64,000 bases of DNA from Rhyacichthys aspro (lineage: Eukaryota > Chordata > Actinopteri > Gobiiformes > Rhyacichthyidae), in assembly GCA_036850595.1 (NCBI GenBank), contig CM072161.1, positions 18,185,812 through 18,249,811 on the forward strand, in the 5' to 3' direction. Positions 26,801-39,710 of the stretch are shown here, in pieces (positions within the stretch are counted from its first letter, which is position 1; every line of letters begins with the position of its first letter). Both the position numbers and the translations under genes were made by a program. The notes under the pieces were generated by a model. The model did no database searches. It was not told where the DNA came from and worked only from the letters and a program-made list of their open reading frames with translations.

Positions 26801-29310
26801 AAGAACGTTGTAGGCCTCTGAGATTAGAAACAAGAATCAGCGAGTGTTGGCACGACTGATGTTCAAAATAGTGCAACCTATAACAACTTATTGCCACGAC
26901 AATTCATCCCTCTTCGTTAAAAAAGTTGCATTTCCAGTTCGGATTTGAAGAACTTCCTCCGTGTGTCTCCTGTGGATAAAAATACCACGAGGTCGACTAA
27001 AATCCGATTACATCAACATCATAGAGTCGTGTAAGTGGATTGAGAGAGAGGGAGGTTGTTTCCAGGCAGCGGCAGATACCCACAATGCACCTGTCCTCAC
27101 TCACATTAATAAATGCTTATCTCAGCTCACTGCAGGACGAGCTGTCGGCAGATCTTTAGTTTGTAACCACAGTTTTTTAAGATAAATCTGACACACATAA
27201 GTCAAGGTAAATTGTAGATTAACTAATATTACACAATCATGTAATAATTACGATACAACATTGAGTCTGGTCTAAACTAAAGGTGCTTCCCGTTCGTCTA
27301 AATCTGAATCCGAGCAGAGAAAAGCCCTCGAGAGGTTTATCCGTCCATCATTTTCTTCGTCATTATCCATCTGTGTTTTCTATATCTCCTCGTTCTTTTA
27401 TATCGTATCAGCTTTTACTCTCCTTGTGTTAGGTCCAGGTGGAAAAAGCGCGTTATAATCCTCTGACCTACATTTCGAGTGCGGTCCCCCACAAAGACGC
27501 TCACTTCCCGGATCATATGTTCAAAGGGATTAGGATTTACACATCACGAATTGTGCCTCGAAAAAAGGCGCAGGATATTTCTGAGACAACGACGCTCCGA
27601 GATGTACAGTTCCTATCTCCTGTAAGAGCTGGTCCTTATTGTGACGTATACATTTCTGTTCATAGTGTTGTCCTTGTGGCTCTGCTTCAGTTTGAGTGAA
27701 TGAACAGCTGCTAAAGCGCATTAACAGATACAAATGAATATGTATGAGCACAGACCTTCAGAGGGAACCAGGCCAGAGCCGCAGTAAAACCACTCAAAGG
27801 CCTGTCTCTGATGTAACCCGCAAACATTAACAGAGAAATAACGCATTTATGACCACATCCGTCATAAACAGACTGTGATTACTCAAGATGCTTTGTGTCA
27901 ATTTATTTTTGACTAAATGAGGCGTTCGAGTTGACGAATTAATGTTTTTACAGCAGAAAAAATACAATGTATGTATTCGCTCACAAAATACATGCACTTA
28001 TGGTTAAAACGGCATTACATGACTCCTTAAAATGATTTAGTCCATAATATGATTTCATTTAAAAAGAGGGAAAAGGTTAAAAACAATAAAATAGCAGTAA
28101 AAAGGCAATATATCATTATTTTTTTGTCTTGAAATAAGTATTAACTTCAACTGTGAGTCATCAAAGCAGCAGAAATATGTATGAAATGTTCAGTATTATT
28201 TATTTATTAATTAACTGCAATAAAAACACAATAAATCACTCTCGATTCTTTTTCCCCATTGACAGGGTGTGACACAGTTGGGTTTCCAGTTATGAGCTCT
28301 GTCTCGGTGACGACGATACTTTGGATGACATTAAATGCATCAGAGAAACACAGTTAACTCAGATCCAAACCAGGAGACAAGAACTGCACTGGAGCATTTG
28401 AACTTAATCTTAAGCTTTTCAGAATATAGTACATTATAGACGTATACATTCCCAATAAAGCTACAGACTTGGGACAAAAGTTTCCTGCAGTGATTGTTAC
28501 TTGTTAAAATGGCGACAACAATAACAAAATAAAGCCTTACAGAGTTTTTAAAGACGTTCAGGGGGACTTTTAAAAGTGGAGATGAGAAAAAACCTTCTTT
28601 AGGAGTTCATTATGTAGTGACGTCATGAGCGTTTTACCTTCTTTGAAACATACTGTTATCATTTTTACTATTTCGACCGAGATGGCATTGGGATTTCCAG
28701 CCAAAATGATCAGTGTGGACGCAGCCTGACAGTTCGGTGACTCCGGGCCTGAGCTCCTCTCCCACTCAGAGTCAGAGTAAAGACAGAGAAAAAACATCCT
28801 GCTGCCTACACCCTCTCAGCACAAATAATACCGACGGAAATAGAAACTCTACACTCGGCCCTCGATAATATGTCACTTGTATTAAAGCCACTGACGGTAA
28901 ACAGTAGAGCACTCAGTAAAGGCTCGACCGGCTCCAACACGCCGCCGTTTACAGGACGAGACGGAAGATCAAGTCGATAGTTTTCACATTTTTAATTTTG
29001 TATTTGCAGTTTAGTATCAGCGAAGTGGAGCGACATTAAAATCTGGCTTCAAAACACTTATTCTTTACTGGTCTCGAGGCGGACATATTATAATCTGGAG
29101 GAAAAATATCTCGGTTTCACTGTGTGACACTAATGTAAATGTATTTAGGCAAATCCTTGGGTTAAAACAGTTAAATAAAGTAGTATAAAAGAAAACGCAA
29201 ATACAATTCTTCCAGATAACAGGATCTAATCATATTTTTTTATCTTTAATTAATTGAATGTGCCAAAGAGAAAAAAGATGTTGTTGTTAATAATTAAAAA
29301 GTCAGAAGCT
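20801..29310. other. No gene seen
   Basis: Largely unique-looking AT-rich DNA. It holds a poly-T tract (about 21021-21041), a few 11-bp words (22670-22735), a second copy of a small dispersed repeat (24828-24905) and sequence with GAACCGGACC words near 26580. The longest frame (119 codons at 23792-24151) shows no domain. Confidence 0.6.
24828..24905 (+). repeat. Unclassified dispersed repeat, copy 2
   Basis: Direct-orientation match to 7965-8045 over about 75 bp. Confidence 0.7.
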
Positions 29311-29319
29311 GTTAAATGA

Positions 29320-29455
29320 GGCTGCTGCAGTAAACAGTAGAAGAAGAGTGTTTCTGCTTCATTCACATCTTTCTAAACTTTAAATTCAGAGGCTGCAGCA
29401 GTTTCCTACATCTTTAATGTCACAAGTTCTGCTCCTGTTTTGTTCAAAGTGGACG
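29320..29455 (+). repeat. Short dispersed repeat, copy 1 (85-bp core)
   Basis: The core 29320-29404 matches the complement of 46279-46363 in about 79 of 85 positions. It starts GGCTGCTGCAGTAAAC and ends GGCTGCAGCAGTTT, so its ends share the inverted word CTGCTGCAG. Weaker similarity continues to about 29455. Confidence 0.85.
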
Positions 29456-29552
29456 ATAAATGCAATGTTTTAATTCAAGAAGCGAGAGTCGTCCGATGCC
29501 GACTCTGTCAAAAACAGAAACAGCGGTCGATAATAATAGTAATGGATTAGAT

Positions 29553-29796
29553 TCACTCAAAGCACTTTACAGCAGAGTCCATTATTCATTCACTCCACAG
29601 TCACACAGTTGACCTATCAGACCACCACCAAACACACCCAGACCTTCATGAAACAGAGGCACAGACTCTGGAGCCAAGGTTGGAAGTGTTAGTCCAAGGA
29701 CACTACAACAGTATGAGCCGCGAGCGAGGACTGAACCACAAACCCACAGACCCTCTGGTTATCGGACGACCCGCTCTACGTCCTGAGCCACTGCGT
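29553..29796 (-). mobile_element. tRNA-derived SINE
   Basis: Read on the minus strand, it opens CGCAGTGGCTCAGGACGTAG (A-box region) and continues GAGCGGGTCGTCC, then GTGGTTCAGTCC (B-box region). A body with CCTTGGACTAACACTTCC follows and a tail reading GGACTCTGCTGTAAAGTGC. Order and words match a widespread fish SINE-like family. Confidence 0.75.
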
Positions 29797-30724
29797 TAAA
29801 CAAACTGAACCCAATCAGACAGTAACGGAGGAGATTTATACTAAAACTGACAGCGTTCACAGTTGACGAACAAAGTGACCGCCAAAATAACCAGAGAAAT
29901 GGGCTTTTATAGTTGTCTTGTGATATTTTGTCCAACCTGTGCCAGTCTTGTGCTCTTTGGCTTCTCTCAGGTCGACAGATCAGTGACTGCTGGTTGTCCT
30001 AAAGACTAAAGGGTCGTTTCTTCTGGAGCAGGACGGTACAGACGTCTCTCTGGACACAGCTCAGTGGACACACAAGCATCTTCAGGAGAAACTCAACCAA
30101 ACTGAGCCGAACTGTACCTTTTACCCCACAGTGAACACTTTAGAAGACAAATATTAGCCAAAAAACCCTGCATATTCTGCCTTTAAACAAGATTAAAGGG
30201 GCTGTAGACTGAATGATCACATAAAGAATACATTAAATGATAAAGTGAGTTAAGTCTTCGTCAAAGTGGTCCACGTTCTGCCGTCTTCTGTCCTCGAGCC
30301 TTGTCTCTGACCCGCTCTGACTTCACTAAACTCTTTCTCCAGCTGCAGACTCTGACACTAAAACTGTGATGAATGCTCGTCTGTGTGTCTTTTGGCTCGT
30401 CTCGCCGCAACATAACGTGTTTCATATCAGCCTAATGTAAACACAGCAGCCTCTGTGTCAGCTGTCGACACTCCTCGGACTCGACCGGAGACAAAACGGG
30501 AGACGCTCCAGCACATGTGGAAAACAGATCTTCACTCAGTCCATTGTCTCTGGGTCCGACGGGAAACACAAAACAGGCCTGGTTTTTAAATGTAGGACTC
30601 AGTGGGTCTGTTTCTGCTCGGGTCTGGAGTCAGCACTAAACCCGGACTAAAGCAGAATGAAACAGGGACTAAAGCTAGATGTAAAGACAAGTGACAAATA
30701 AGGATTTAACTGAGGTCTAAACCA
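29797..30724. other. No gene seen
   Basis: Includes a copy of the GTTTCCACTG repeat family (about 30010-30140, minus) and a few GGACTAAA words near 30640-30700. Confidence 0.6.
30010..30140 (-). repeat. GTTTCCACTG / GGTTCGGTTCAG family repeat
   Basis: Contains ACAGCTCAGTGGACACACAAG, CTTCAGGAGAAACTC and GAGCCGAACTGTACC. The left 60 bp match 41873-41935 closely, and the GAACTGAGCC words recur at 8255-8330 and 45595-45650. Confidence 0.7.
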
Positions 30725-31070
30725 GGAGCAAATGGAAAAAATGGAAAGAAAAGTCATTTATTGAAAGAAAGAAATGATTGAAATCATGATTATTTTACAT
30801 GATTACTCATTAATTTTGGAAATATGTTGGATTTATTGAACAAAACTGTGAATTCCCCTTATAATAAATAATATATATTCAATTGTATAAATAAATAACT
30901 TAGATAAAAAAACAGAAATATATCAACAACGTAGTGCACTTCTACAATCTCGTGGAAAACAAGTAATAAATAAAAACAATAATAAATAATTGTTTTTTCT
31001 CAATTTCAAAGGTTTGTGATCATTGGGAGCAGAAATTGAAACTGAAAATTCGATTAATTGCACAGCCCTA
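30725..31070 (-). mobile_element. MITE ending GGGCTGTGCAATTAATCG, copy 1
   Basis: On the minus strand it begins TAGGGCTGTGCAATTAATCG and follows the second copy (31811-32145) through shared words such as GAGATTGTAGAAGTGCACTA and GTTCAATAAATCCAAC. The far end is eroded near 30725. Terminal word and size fit a hAT-like non-autonomous element; no coding capacity. Confidence 0.75.
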
Positions 31071-31810
31071 GCTTATGTAATGACAAAACAGACAAAATGA
31101 AGGACTAAATCAAGACTTAGTAAAGACTTAAGTCAGGTATAAACCAGGACAAACCCAGCCTCAGAGTTCAGGGCCAAGGTCTTTAACTACAACAAAACAA
31201 AGGAAAAACATAGGAATGAATGAAATACCAGACTATATAAGGACTAAACTAGGACTAAACCAGGATTCAACAGTATCAGCTTTAGGTTTTAACTTAACCC
31301 AGGCATAAATCAGGAATAAACCAAGGTCTAGGCCAAACTCTGCTGCATTACACAGTTGAAGAATAAAGATTTTGGTTCTTGCAGAGCTGAGGACTGGACG
31401 GTTTGCAGCTGCAGAGCGTCGGATGGGTTTGGGGAAAGAGGGGGAGGGGCGGGACTCAGAGCGGATCAGGATTCAGAGCCGGACTGAAAGTGAGACGATG
31501 AGCTGCGGAGGTCAGTGACGAGACGGCGCTCAGAAGACGTTTAAGTGTCGACGTCTGTCTGAGGGATTACGGTCGACGCTTTTAAAATCGAAACACACGA
31601 AGATATCAGAGACAAGCTGTCGGTTTGTTCTCATGATCCGACTGTAAATGAGCTGCCTTAAAATCAGAAAACATGAAGCCTTTTTACATGAACATTTGAA
31701 TTATTGTAATGTAGTATTTCATTGTTTTCTGTTTATATGTGTCGGTCTTGGTGGGAGCAGGGCTGATAAACTCTAGATCTGTAAAATAATCCTAAAAAAC
31801 CCTCCTTAAC

Positions 31811-32145
31811 GAGGGCTGTGCAATTAATCGAATTTTCAATTTCAATTTTGGCTCGACCATCAAAAACCCTTATTCATGACTTGTTTTTACTTATTACTTG
31901 TTTTCAATGAGATTGTAGAAGTGCACTACATTGTTGATCTTATTTATTTATCTTAATTATTATTCCTGTTTATTTTTTAAGCTATTTATTTATACGTTCG
32001 AATATATTATTTATTTTAAGGAGAATTCACTGTTTTGTTCAATAAATCCAACTTATTTCAATGAGTAATCCTGTAAAATAATCTCGATTTCAATAATGAC
32101 CAAAATAATTGTGACTATGATTTTTTCCATAATTGAGCAGCCCTC
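31811..32145 (+). mobile_element. MITE ending GGGCTGTGCAATTAATCG, copy 2
   Basis: The left end GAGGGCTGTGCAATTAATCG and right end (inward) GAGGGCTGCTCAATTATGG form inverted termini. The flanks read TCCTTAAC and TCCTTTAAC, consistent with an 8-bp target duplication carrying one indel. Length is 335 bp. Confidence 0.8.
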
Positions 32146-32154
32146 TCCTTTAAC

Positions 32155-33690
32155 TGTGTCAAAAACTCTACTTTCAACACTAGGGACCAAACAGTAGTGT
32201 TGTAGTCAAGACTGAAACCATGGCAGGCCAAGTCCGGGTCAAGACCAGAACCAAACACTGTAATAGATTCAAGGGAAAGTCCAGTTTTCGAGTCAAAAAC
32301 AACAGTAAAGTTACATTGGAGGTTTCTGTCCAGCTGAAGTTACTAATAATGTGCTATAAGCATGATTCTACTGATCTAATGTCTAATAACTATCAAAATG
32401 AGTCTGAGAATGTGTATCTTTGGGCTAAAAGTTATGCAGGGCTGCTTTAATTGAATATAAAATGATTGAGTCCCAAGAACAGACAAATATTCCATTTGGT
32501 GTTTGACATTTGACACAAATCAGTTCAAGACCAAGAACTTGAAGAGAAAATGATAAAGGTGTGACCAGATCTCGTGCCACAAGATCACACAAAATCAAAA
32601 CGTGAGAAGTCAAATCGAGTGTGAGGGTGAAACTATCAAGACGACGATTAAAACCGTCTTTGTGTCAACATTTAGGTTTTCTGGTGGAAATAAAGAAAGT
32701 AAGACTGACAAAGAAAAACCACAGCTTTAAACAGAAACAACTGGAAAATAAAGACCAGTCTCAAGACCTAGACCGGTCCCGAGTAATACGTCACTAATCT
32801 CCACAACAGGATTTCATGCTGATTTTACAGAGGGTTTTTGATAAAGAAGCTGGTTTTTGAGCCTCATTGTACTTTAGCAGAAAATCATTTGCAGATGAGC
32901 TTCTTTTGTCATTTTTGGGGAAAAACAAACGCTTGAGCTGCTTTACTTCAAAAAGTAAGTATTTACAAACAGGATAAAGAGAACTATACAACACTTTTTA
33001 AACATTGAACCCTTTCTCTGATGTTTCTATGAATGAGAGTGTCTTAACCATCCAGGGAGAATTATTATGAGGACTTGAGTACAGGTCTGAACAGAGACTT
33101 CCCTCGTGAGTCTCAGGACAGTGTAGGATCTGGTTTGGAGCGTTTTTATTTCCCAGACAAAAGCCCTCACCCCCGGCTGTGGGTTTTATCATTGAATTTC
33201 AGCTCTGAGATTCAAAGACCAGCAGTTTTTTTCTGTCCTTTGGGATTCTGTCTGTCTGCAGCCGCGAGGAGCTACTGCACCAAACGCTAGGGCTTTATCG
33301 TCTGTAAAAACACCCCAGATTCAACTGCACTGCGCCAATATTTATTTATTTTTTTTGTTGGTGTTAAAATGTTTGGAGGTCCAGTCTGAAGTCCAGACAA
33401 AACAGAGTGGCTCCACAGACGGCAGTGACGTAGAGGTCATTGTACTAAAGCCTCTGAGCACGTTTACAGATAAGAGCTGAGTCCCTGTTTACTCAGAGAC
33501 TGGGCTTTAACTGCAACATTAATAACACTAACACCCTTTACTCACTTCTGCTTCCATCATTTAGGTTCAAAGTGCATTGAATGATGATTGAAATCAGTAA
33601 ATAAACGCACATCAGATCAGAAAGAGACACGAAAAACACAGGATTAAACCAGCACAAAAGCATAAATAGAAGACGTAACAAGAAGTAGAA
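32155..33690. other. No gene seen
   Basis: Apparently unique AT-rich DNA with short frames lacking family resemblance. Confidence 0.6.
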
Positions 33691-33699
33691 TTAGATCAA

Positions 33700-34350
33700 A
33701 ACATAACTTAACTGGACCAAAAACTAAGTCTAAATCAAAGTTTAAACCAAGGCTAAAGCAAAGATAGAAACAGCACTAAACTCAAGCTCAAATAAGAACT
33801 AAATCAGGCCTAAACCAAGACTGAACCAGGACTAAACCTGGGACTAAATCAGGAGTAAACTCAGGACAAAATCGAGACTAAAACAAGACAAAACCAAGAA
33901 TAAAAAAAGGTTAAATCAGGAGTAAATTCTTGAACTAAACATGGAGTAAAGCCAAGCCTGAACCAAGACTAAACCAGGACTAAATCAGGGATAAATTCAG
34001 AATTAAACCCAGAATTAACCAAGACCTAAAGCAAAACCAGGGACTAAAACTAAATCAGGACTGAACTGGAGCAAAACAACAGTAGAGTCTATTAAACAAG
34101 ACTAAACCAGGACTGAGCCAAGACTGAACAAAAGCAGGAACAAACTAAAGAAAAACTGAAATAAAACAGACAAATCTGAGACAAAACCAGGGCTGAACCA
34201 GGTCAAGCCCCAGAGATAAACCAGGACTAAACCAAGGACTGAACTTGGTCTAAACCCAGAGTGAACAAAACAAGACAAAACTAACAAAACCAGATTTAAA
34301 CTTGGACTAAACCAAGGCTTAAACCTGGGACTAGGACAGTTTTTATCTGT
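33700..34350 (+). repeat. Degenerate 11-bp array, GGACTAAACCA type
   Basis: Loose tandem words ACCAGGACTAAACCA with many substitutions and short insertions, an older array than 38140-39200. Confidence 0.85.
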
Positions 34351-37224
34351 GGGTTTGCCCAGTTCAGACCTTGTTTAGTGTCAGGGTCAGTCCTGGTTCA
34401 GTTTTTCCTTGTCTGTCTCTTTCCTGGTACAAATCAAAGCCTGAACTTGGACTAAATCTGTAAAATAAAACTCTGTGGCTGTGGTTGAAGTGTTTTACTG
34501 AAAAGAGGCTGATGGAGTTTCTGAGCCGCGGCTGAAAAAGGCTGAAGGAGTCTGAGTCAGCGCTGGCCTTGGATCATTCACACATCTGCACTTCACCTGA
34601 AAACAGACGCTCACATTACCCACTGTCCTCCCACAATGCACCGGGGCCTGGAGACGCATTAACACAACAATAACTGAGGTTTTAGACCCAATGGTTAATG
34701 CGAGATGTAACTATAAACTGTAAATATAGGCCCTAAGCTACACATACACAAGTATTTCATTAAAAACCATCAGCTTGGGACTTTTTATGACTCTGTAGCC
34801 TCCGCTGTCCATTACGCTCTGTCCTGGGCTGCCCTCTGGACTCTACTGAGGAGGTGGGAGGCAGATAGAGACAGCCCTGGGGCAGGAAGGAGCGCTACTG
34901 CAGCTGCAAGGACGTGTAGGCGACAAAAATGGGCTTTTAACAATTGATGTGTTTGTCAGTGACTGTCCTGGACACATCTCTGTAAAGTCCTGTCCGTCCC
35001 GGGACTGGATCCTTCCTTCTGTGGGTCTCCTCCCCTTTTTTAAGGAGGGTCTAAGGACAGGGGGGTGTTGTCTAGTTCAACCCGTTTGTATATTTACTGT
35101 CTTTGAGGCAAATGTTGTTGTGATAAGTTTAAGTGTCTTCATTAGAACTAATTACAGATCATTACAAAACATTGAATAAAGTGAACCTGTTGTTACTCCT
35201 GCTGCTGCTCTCATTTCCACCATGTCCACGGTAAGAGGACAGCCCCCCGAGACTGTCCCGTGGTCCAGGTGTGTCGGGCCTGCAGTCCCCAGCCCACAGG
35301 ACGTCCTGAAGGCTCTCTAATGCGGGGATGTGTTTATAGATTCCCGTCACATCAGAGAGTTGCGTTGTTTTTTGGTCCGTGTCGTGAGGAACTGCAGTAA
35401 TAATACGGCACTTTAGGCAATAAACGCAGAGAGAACGCAGACCACGGACAGAGACAAAATCAAGTCTCACATTTAAATCTAATTATCTTGGATCGAGATT
35501 TAGTTTCCTTTTCTTCTTAGTCAGGAACGCTGCTTAGTATTTAGTTGTGGTCTGCAATAATGCTGCTTTGAGGCCTGTGTGTGGCATTTATGTGTCGGGA
35601 AAAAGCGTTTGAAGGTTTATATAGAGAGGATAAGGTCCGGTGGTGAGGTTTAAATGTGTTACTGCCATGTTGTGGAGTGGAGAACTGTTTTATGCGTTTT
35701 TAGTGATGCCATATGGACCGAGATATTAGAAAGAGTTGTCCAGAATCGCTTTGTGAGAAACAGGAACACAACTTGTGACATTAAAATAAGTGTGTCTCTA
35801 TAAAACTGTCAAACTGTTACTAAAATGATCAATAATTACAATTTACAAGCAAAAAAATCAACTTCAAACGCAGCATAAATGACGTGGATGATGGCTGCCA
35901 GTTTCTCTCGCAGCAAATTGAAGTTGTGCTTTTGCTTTGGGTGAAAAGAGTCTAAAAATAAAAGCTGTGAGTTTTACAGAAGCTGGTGGGTTACGCGCGC
36001 TGGCCTCGGGTTGAATCATCTCTCTCCGTTAAACTCAGATGTGAACAGCAGCTCGACTCAGAGGCTGTCGGTTCAAAACCCGCCCACGACGCGCCACTCA
36101 GCAGCGCACCGCCGAGAGGGACACCGCAGTCTCTCAGATTCAAGAGATGAAAATGTGCAATGAAATCTGAACACTGATCCAAATAACTTGAGGATGAGAC
36201 CGTGTTGGTTTGAAGTCTTCTATGTGAGCAGTAAAATGATCATTTGAGGTGTGGGCCGGGTTTTACTTAGCGCCAAAAAGAAAAAAGAAGCGGTAAAATG
36301 TGCACAAAAGCCCAGAGCGCTAAGTTTAGGCGCAGCATCATCATTTATTTCAGATCAGACGACTAAAGGGACACAAATGACATAAGATAACCTTTTAATT
36401 ACGACAAAAAGTCATCTCCAGACACTTTAAGAGACTTTGATACAACCCTGGTCTGTTTATGTAGTGTCTTTCAGGGTTTTTTTTCCTTTGTATTCTACAG
36501 AACTCCAGGCTATTTTAACATTTTTCAAAAGGTCTGTGTAGATTTCAATGTTTTCTTTTTGCTCAGTTTTGGACATCAACACCAACCAAGATCCTGGATT
36601 CAAACATGACATAGTCTTCATCAAAGCCTTTTTTTCCATTGTTTGTTTATTTGCAGCTGCTGTATGTCGTTTTATGCTCAGAAAGATCGATCAGAAAGAC
36701 GTCTGTGCTCAGTTTGTCATCAATATTTTATTTAAATCGGACCCAGACCCAGGTTTTTGAGAGCTCTCAGTTTCTGCATGACAACATTAAGTCGTATCCA
36801 AAGTGTTTTAACCAAATCAAACATGGAAAGAGTGAACGCATCCATACCTAGGCATAAAGGCACGACTGCAGTAAAACTGAGGAGGCCTTAGAGATTTGAA
36901 ACTTAATTAAGAATCTGAGACGAGTGGAAATACAGCAGCGCAGCGTAAAACCAGGGAAATCCAGATAATAGAAAGTTCATGGAGATTATAAAGTGATAAT
37001 AGGGTTTGTATTAGTAGTTTTTGTTGTGGTAATGGGGTTTCTCCATCTGTCAACAGCTGAGACATTCTTCAGACATTTTTCAGATTCATAAAGCAGCGTG
37101 AAACCAGCCAAAAGGAAAAAAGCCTGGAGTCATTTGTTTTGGCTCTGAACCTGTTTAATGAATGAGAGCTTCTGATTAAATATTATCCACAAATACACAG
37201 TGTTCTTGGATTATTAAAGCTTTA
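34351..37224. other. No gene seen
   Basis: Unique-looking sequence. A B-box-like GGTTCAAAACCC at 36070-36081 has no A-box partner at the right distance. Confidence 0.6.
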
Positions 37225-37858
37225 GACCAGGTTTAGACCAGGTTTAGACCTGGTTTAGACCAGGTTCAGACCTGGTTTAGTCCTGGTTTAGACCAGGTTC
37301 AGACCTGGTTCAGACCTGGTTTAGTCCTGGTTTAAACCTGGTTCAGACCTGTTTTAGACCTTGTTTAGTCTTTGGTTTAGTCTTTGGTTTAGTCCTGGTT
37401 TAGACCTGGTTTAGTCCTGGTTTAGTCTTTGGTTTAGTCCTGGTTTAGTCTTTGGTTTAGTCCTGGTTTAGACCTGGTTTAGACCTGGTTTAGTCCTGGT
37501 TTAGTCCTGGTTTAGTCTTTGGTTTAGTCCTAATTTAGTCTTTGTTTCAGTCCTGGTTTAGACCTGGTTTAGACCTGGTTTAGTCTTTGGTTTAGTCTTT
37601 GGTTTAGTCTTTGGTTTAGTCCTGGTTTAGTCCTGGTTTAGTCTTTGGTTTAGTCTTTGGTTTAGTCTTTGGTTCAGTCCTGGTTTAGACCTGGTTCAGA
37701 CCTGGTTTAGTCCTAGTTTAATCCTGGTTTAGTCCTGGTTTAGTCTTTGATTTAGTCCTGATTTAGTCTTTGGTTCAGACCTAGTTTAGTTCTTGTTTAG
37801 ATCTAGTTTAGACCTGGTTTAGGCCTGGTTTAGTCTTGGTTTAGACCTGGTTTAGTCC

Positions 37859-37860
<2 letters not shown>
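37225..37860 (-). repeat. 11-bp array, GGTTTAGTCCT orientation
   Basis: About 57 units of GGTTTAGTCCT, GGTTTAGACCT and GGTTTAGTCTTT in mixed order. It is the left arm of an inverted pair with 38140-39200. Confidence 0.95.

Positions 37861-37894
<34 letters not shown>
37860..37894 (+). repeat. ATG/TGA trinucleotide run
   Basis: About eleven uninterrupted ATG units, starting at the last base of the 11-bp array. Confidence 0.95.
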
Positions 37895-37895
<1 letters not shown>

Positions 37896-38139
37896 TAACG
37901 TGAGTGATGATGAAGCTTCTCCATATCAAACAGTGTGAGGTGTCTGTGGCCTGTGATTGGCCGAGGGGCAGTCATGTGACCCCTGTCCCCCTCCAGCTGT
38001 GCAGATCAAACACTGTAAACAAAGACCGGTCCGGGAGGGAAAAACCGAGTCCGGGTCCGGTTTCAGAAAAGTGGAACCACAACCAGCTCTGAGCCTCGGG
38101 ACTAATGACACAGGAATGAGGAAAATGTGGAAAAACAAG

Positions 38140-39200
38140 ACAAAACCAGGACTAAACCAGGACTAAAGCAGGTCTAAGATCATCCAAAACCAAGACTAAA
38201 TCAAGACTGAACCAGGACTAAAACAAGTCTAAGATCATCCAAAACCAAGACTAAATCAAGACTGAACCAGGACTAAAACAAGTCTAAGATCATCCAAAAC
38301 CAAGACTAAATCAAGACTGAACCAGGACTAAAGCAGGTCTAAGATCATCCAAAACCAAGACTAAATCAAGACTGAACCAGGACTAAAACAAGTCTAAGAT
38401 CATCCAAAACCAAGACTAAATCAAGACTGAACCAGGACTAAAGCAGGTCTAAGATCATCCAAAACCAAGACTAAATCAAGACTGAACCAGGACTAAAGCA
38501 GGTCTAAGATCATCCAAAACCAAGACTAAATCAAGACTGAACCAGGACTAAAGCAGGTCTAAGATCATCCAAAACCAAGACTAAATCAAGACTGAACCAG
38601 GACTAAAGCAGGTCTAAGATCATCCAAAACCAAGACTAAATCAAGACTGAACCAGGACTAAAGCAGGTCTAAGATCATCCAAAACCAAGACTAAATCAAG
38701 ACTGAACCAGGACTAAAGCAGGTCTAAGATCATCCAAAACCAAGACTAAATCAAGACTAAACCAGGACTAAAACAAGGATTAAGTCAGCACTAACCACAG
38801 GACAAAAACCAGGACTAAACTAAGACTAAGCAAGACAAAAACCAGAGTAAAACCAGGAATAAACTAGGTTTAAATTAGGACTAAAACCAAGACTAAACCA
38901 AGGCTAAACCATATTTGAAAGAAGACTAAACTAGATCTAAAGCAGGAATAAACCAGAACAAAATCTAGACTGATTTCAGGACGCAGGAGTAAGCCAGACT
39001 GAACCAAGACTAAACCAGGACTAAACCAGGACTAAACCAAGACTAAACCAGGAATAAATCCAAGACTGACTCAGAAGTAATCCAGGACTAAAACTGGCAT
39101 TAATCAAAGAGTTAATCTGAAGTAAAACCACATGAGACCAGCCAAAACCAGGACTAAACTAAGGACTAATCCAAGACCAAACAAGACTAAATCCAGATAG
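38140..39200 (+). repeat. 11-bp array, AGGACTAAACC orientation, with 55-bp higher-order core
   Basis: Between about 38150 and 38770 a 55-bp unit containing GGTCTAAGATCATCCAAAAC and CAAGACTAAATCAAGACTG is repeated about eleven times. The marker TCTAAGATCATCC stands at 38173, 38228, 38283, 38338 and onward to 38723 without slippage. Two alternating variants (AAAGCAGG and AAAACAAG) occur. Looser 11-bp words continue to about 39200. Confidence 0.97.
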
Positions 39201-39702
39201 TCTTGTGTGATTTCTGAGACTGTAATAGTAGTAGTTCATATTCTGATCAGATTTTACACTTCAGATTGAAAATGATGAGGAGACAAACAAATGCAAATGA
39301 GCGTCTGATTGGCTGCGATGGATTTAATCAAGTGAACGATAACAGACCGTTTCACTCGAGATAATCATCAGCTCTTCGGTTTATAGCTGCTATAAATGTC
39401 ACTTGGATCAAAATTCATTCACTTTTGTTGCTTATTTTTAAAGCTCAGGTCAGAATAATCACAACACTGACACAAAAACACATATTCATTCCCTTTGGGC
39501 AGTTTAAGAAGGCTTTCACACCTGCACAGTTTGGGACAGACTTTACTGTTTGGTTTTAACAAAATCCTCTGCTCTTTGGTCTCGGTCTGGACTAAACTGA
39601 ACAAAGGTCAGGTTCGTTTTGCAATAGTTTGGTAAATTAAACAGAAGAAGAAGAGCGTACGGAGATAAAAGAGGAAAACAGATATCGGTCGGGTTTAAAA
39701 AC

Positions 39703-39710
39703 ACATAAAG
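39703..39710 (+). repeat. Target-site duplication, left of element B
   Basis: ACATAAAG, identical to 40420-40427. Confidence 0.87.

Noticed and set aside
35991..36182. 63-codon frame with GFEPTASES, and a B-box-like GGTTCAAAACCC
   Set aside because: The peptide is typical of reverse reading through a tRNA-like B box; no A box or tail was found, so I do not call a SINE or gene.
38150..38770. CRISPR-like regular array
   Set aside because: Unit and 'spacer' are repeated together; there are no variable spacers, and the context is a vertebrate genome.
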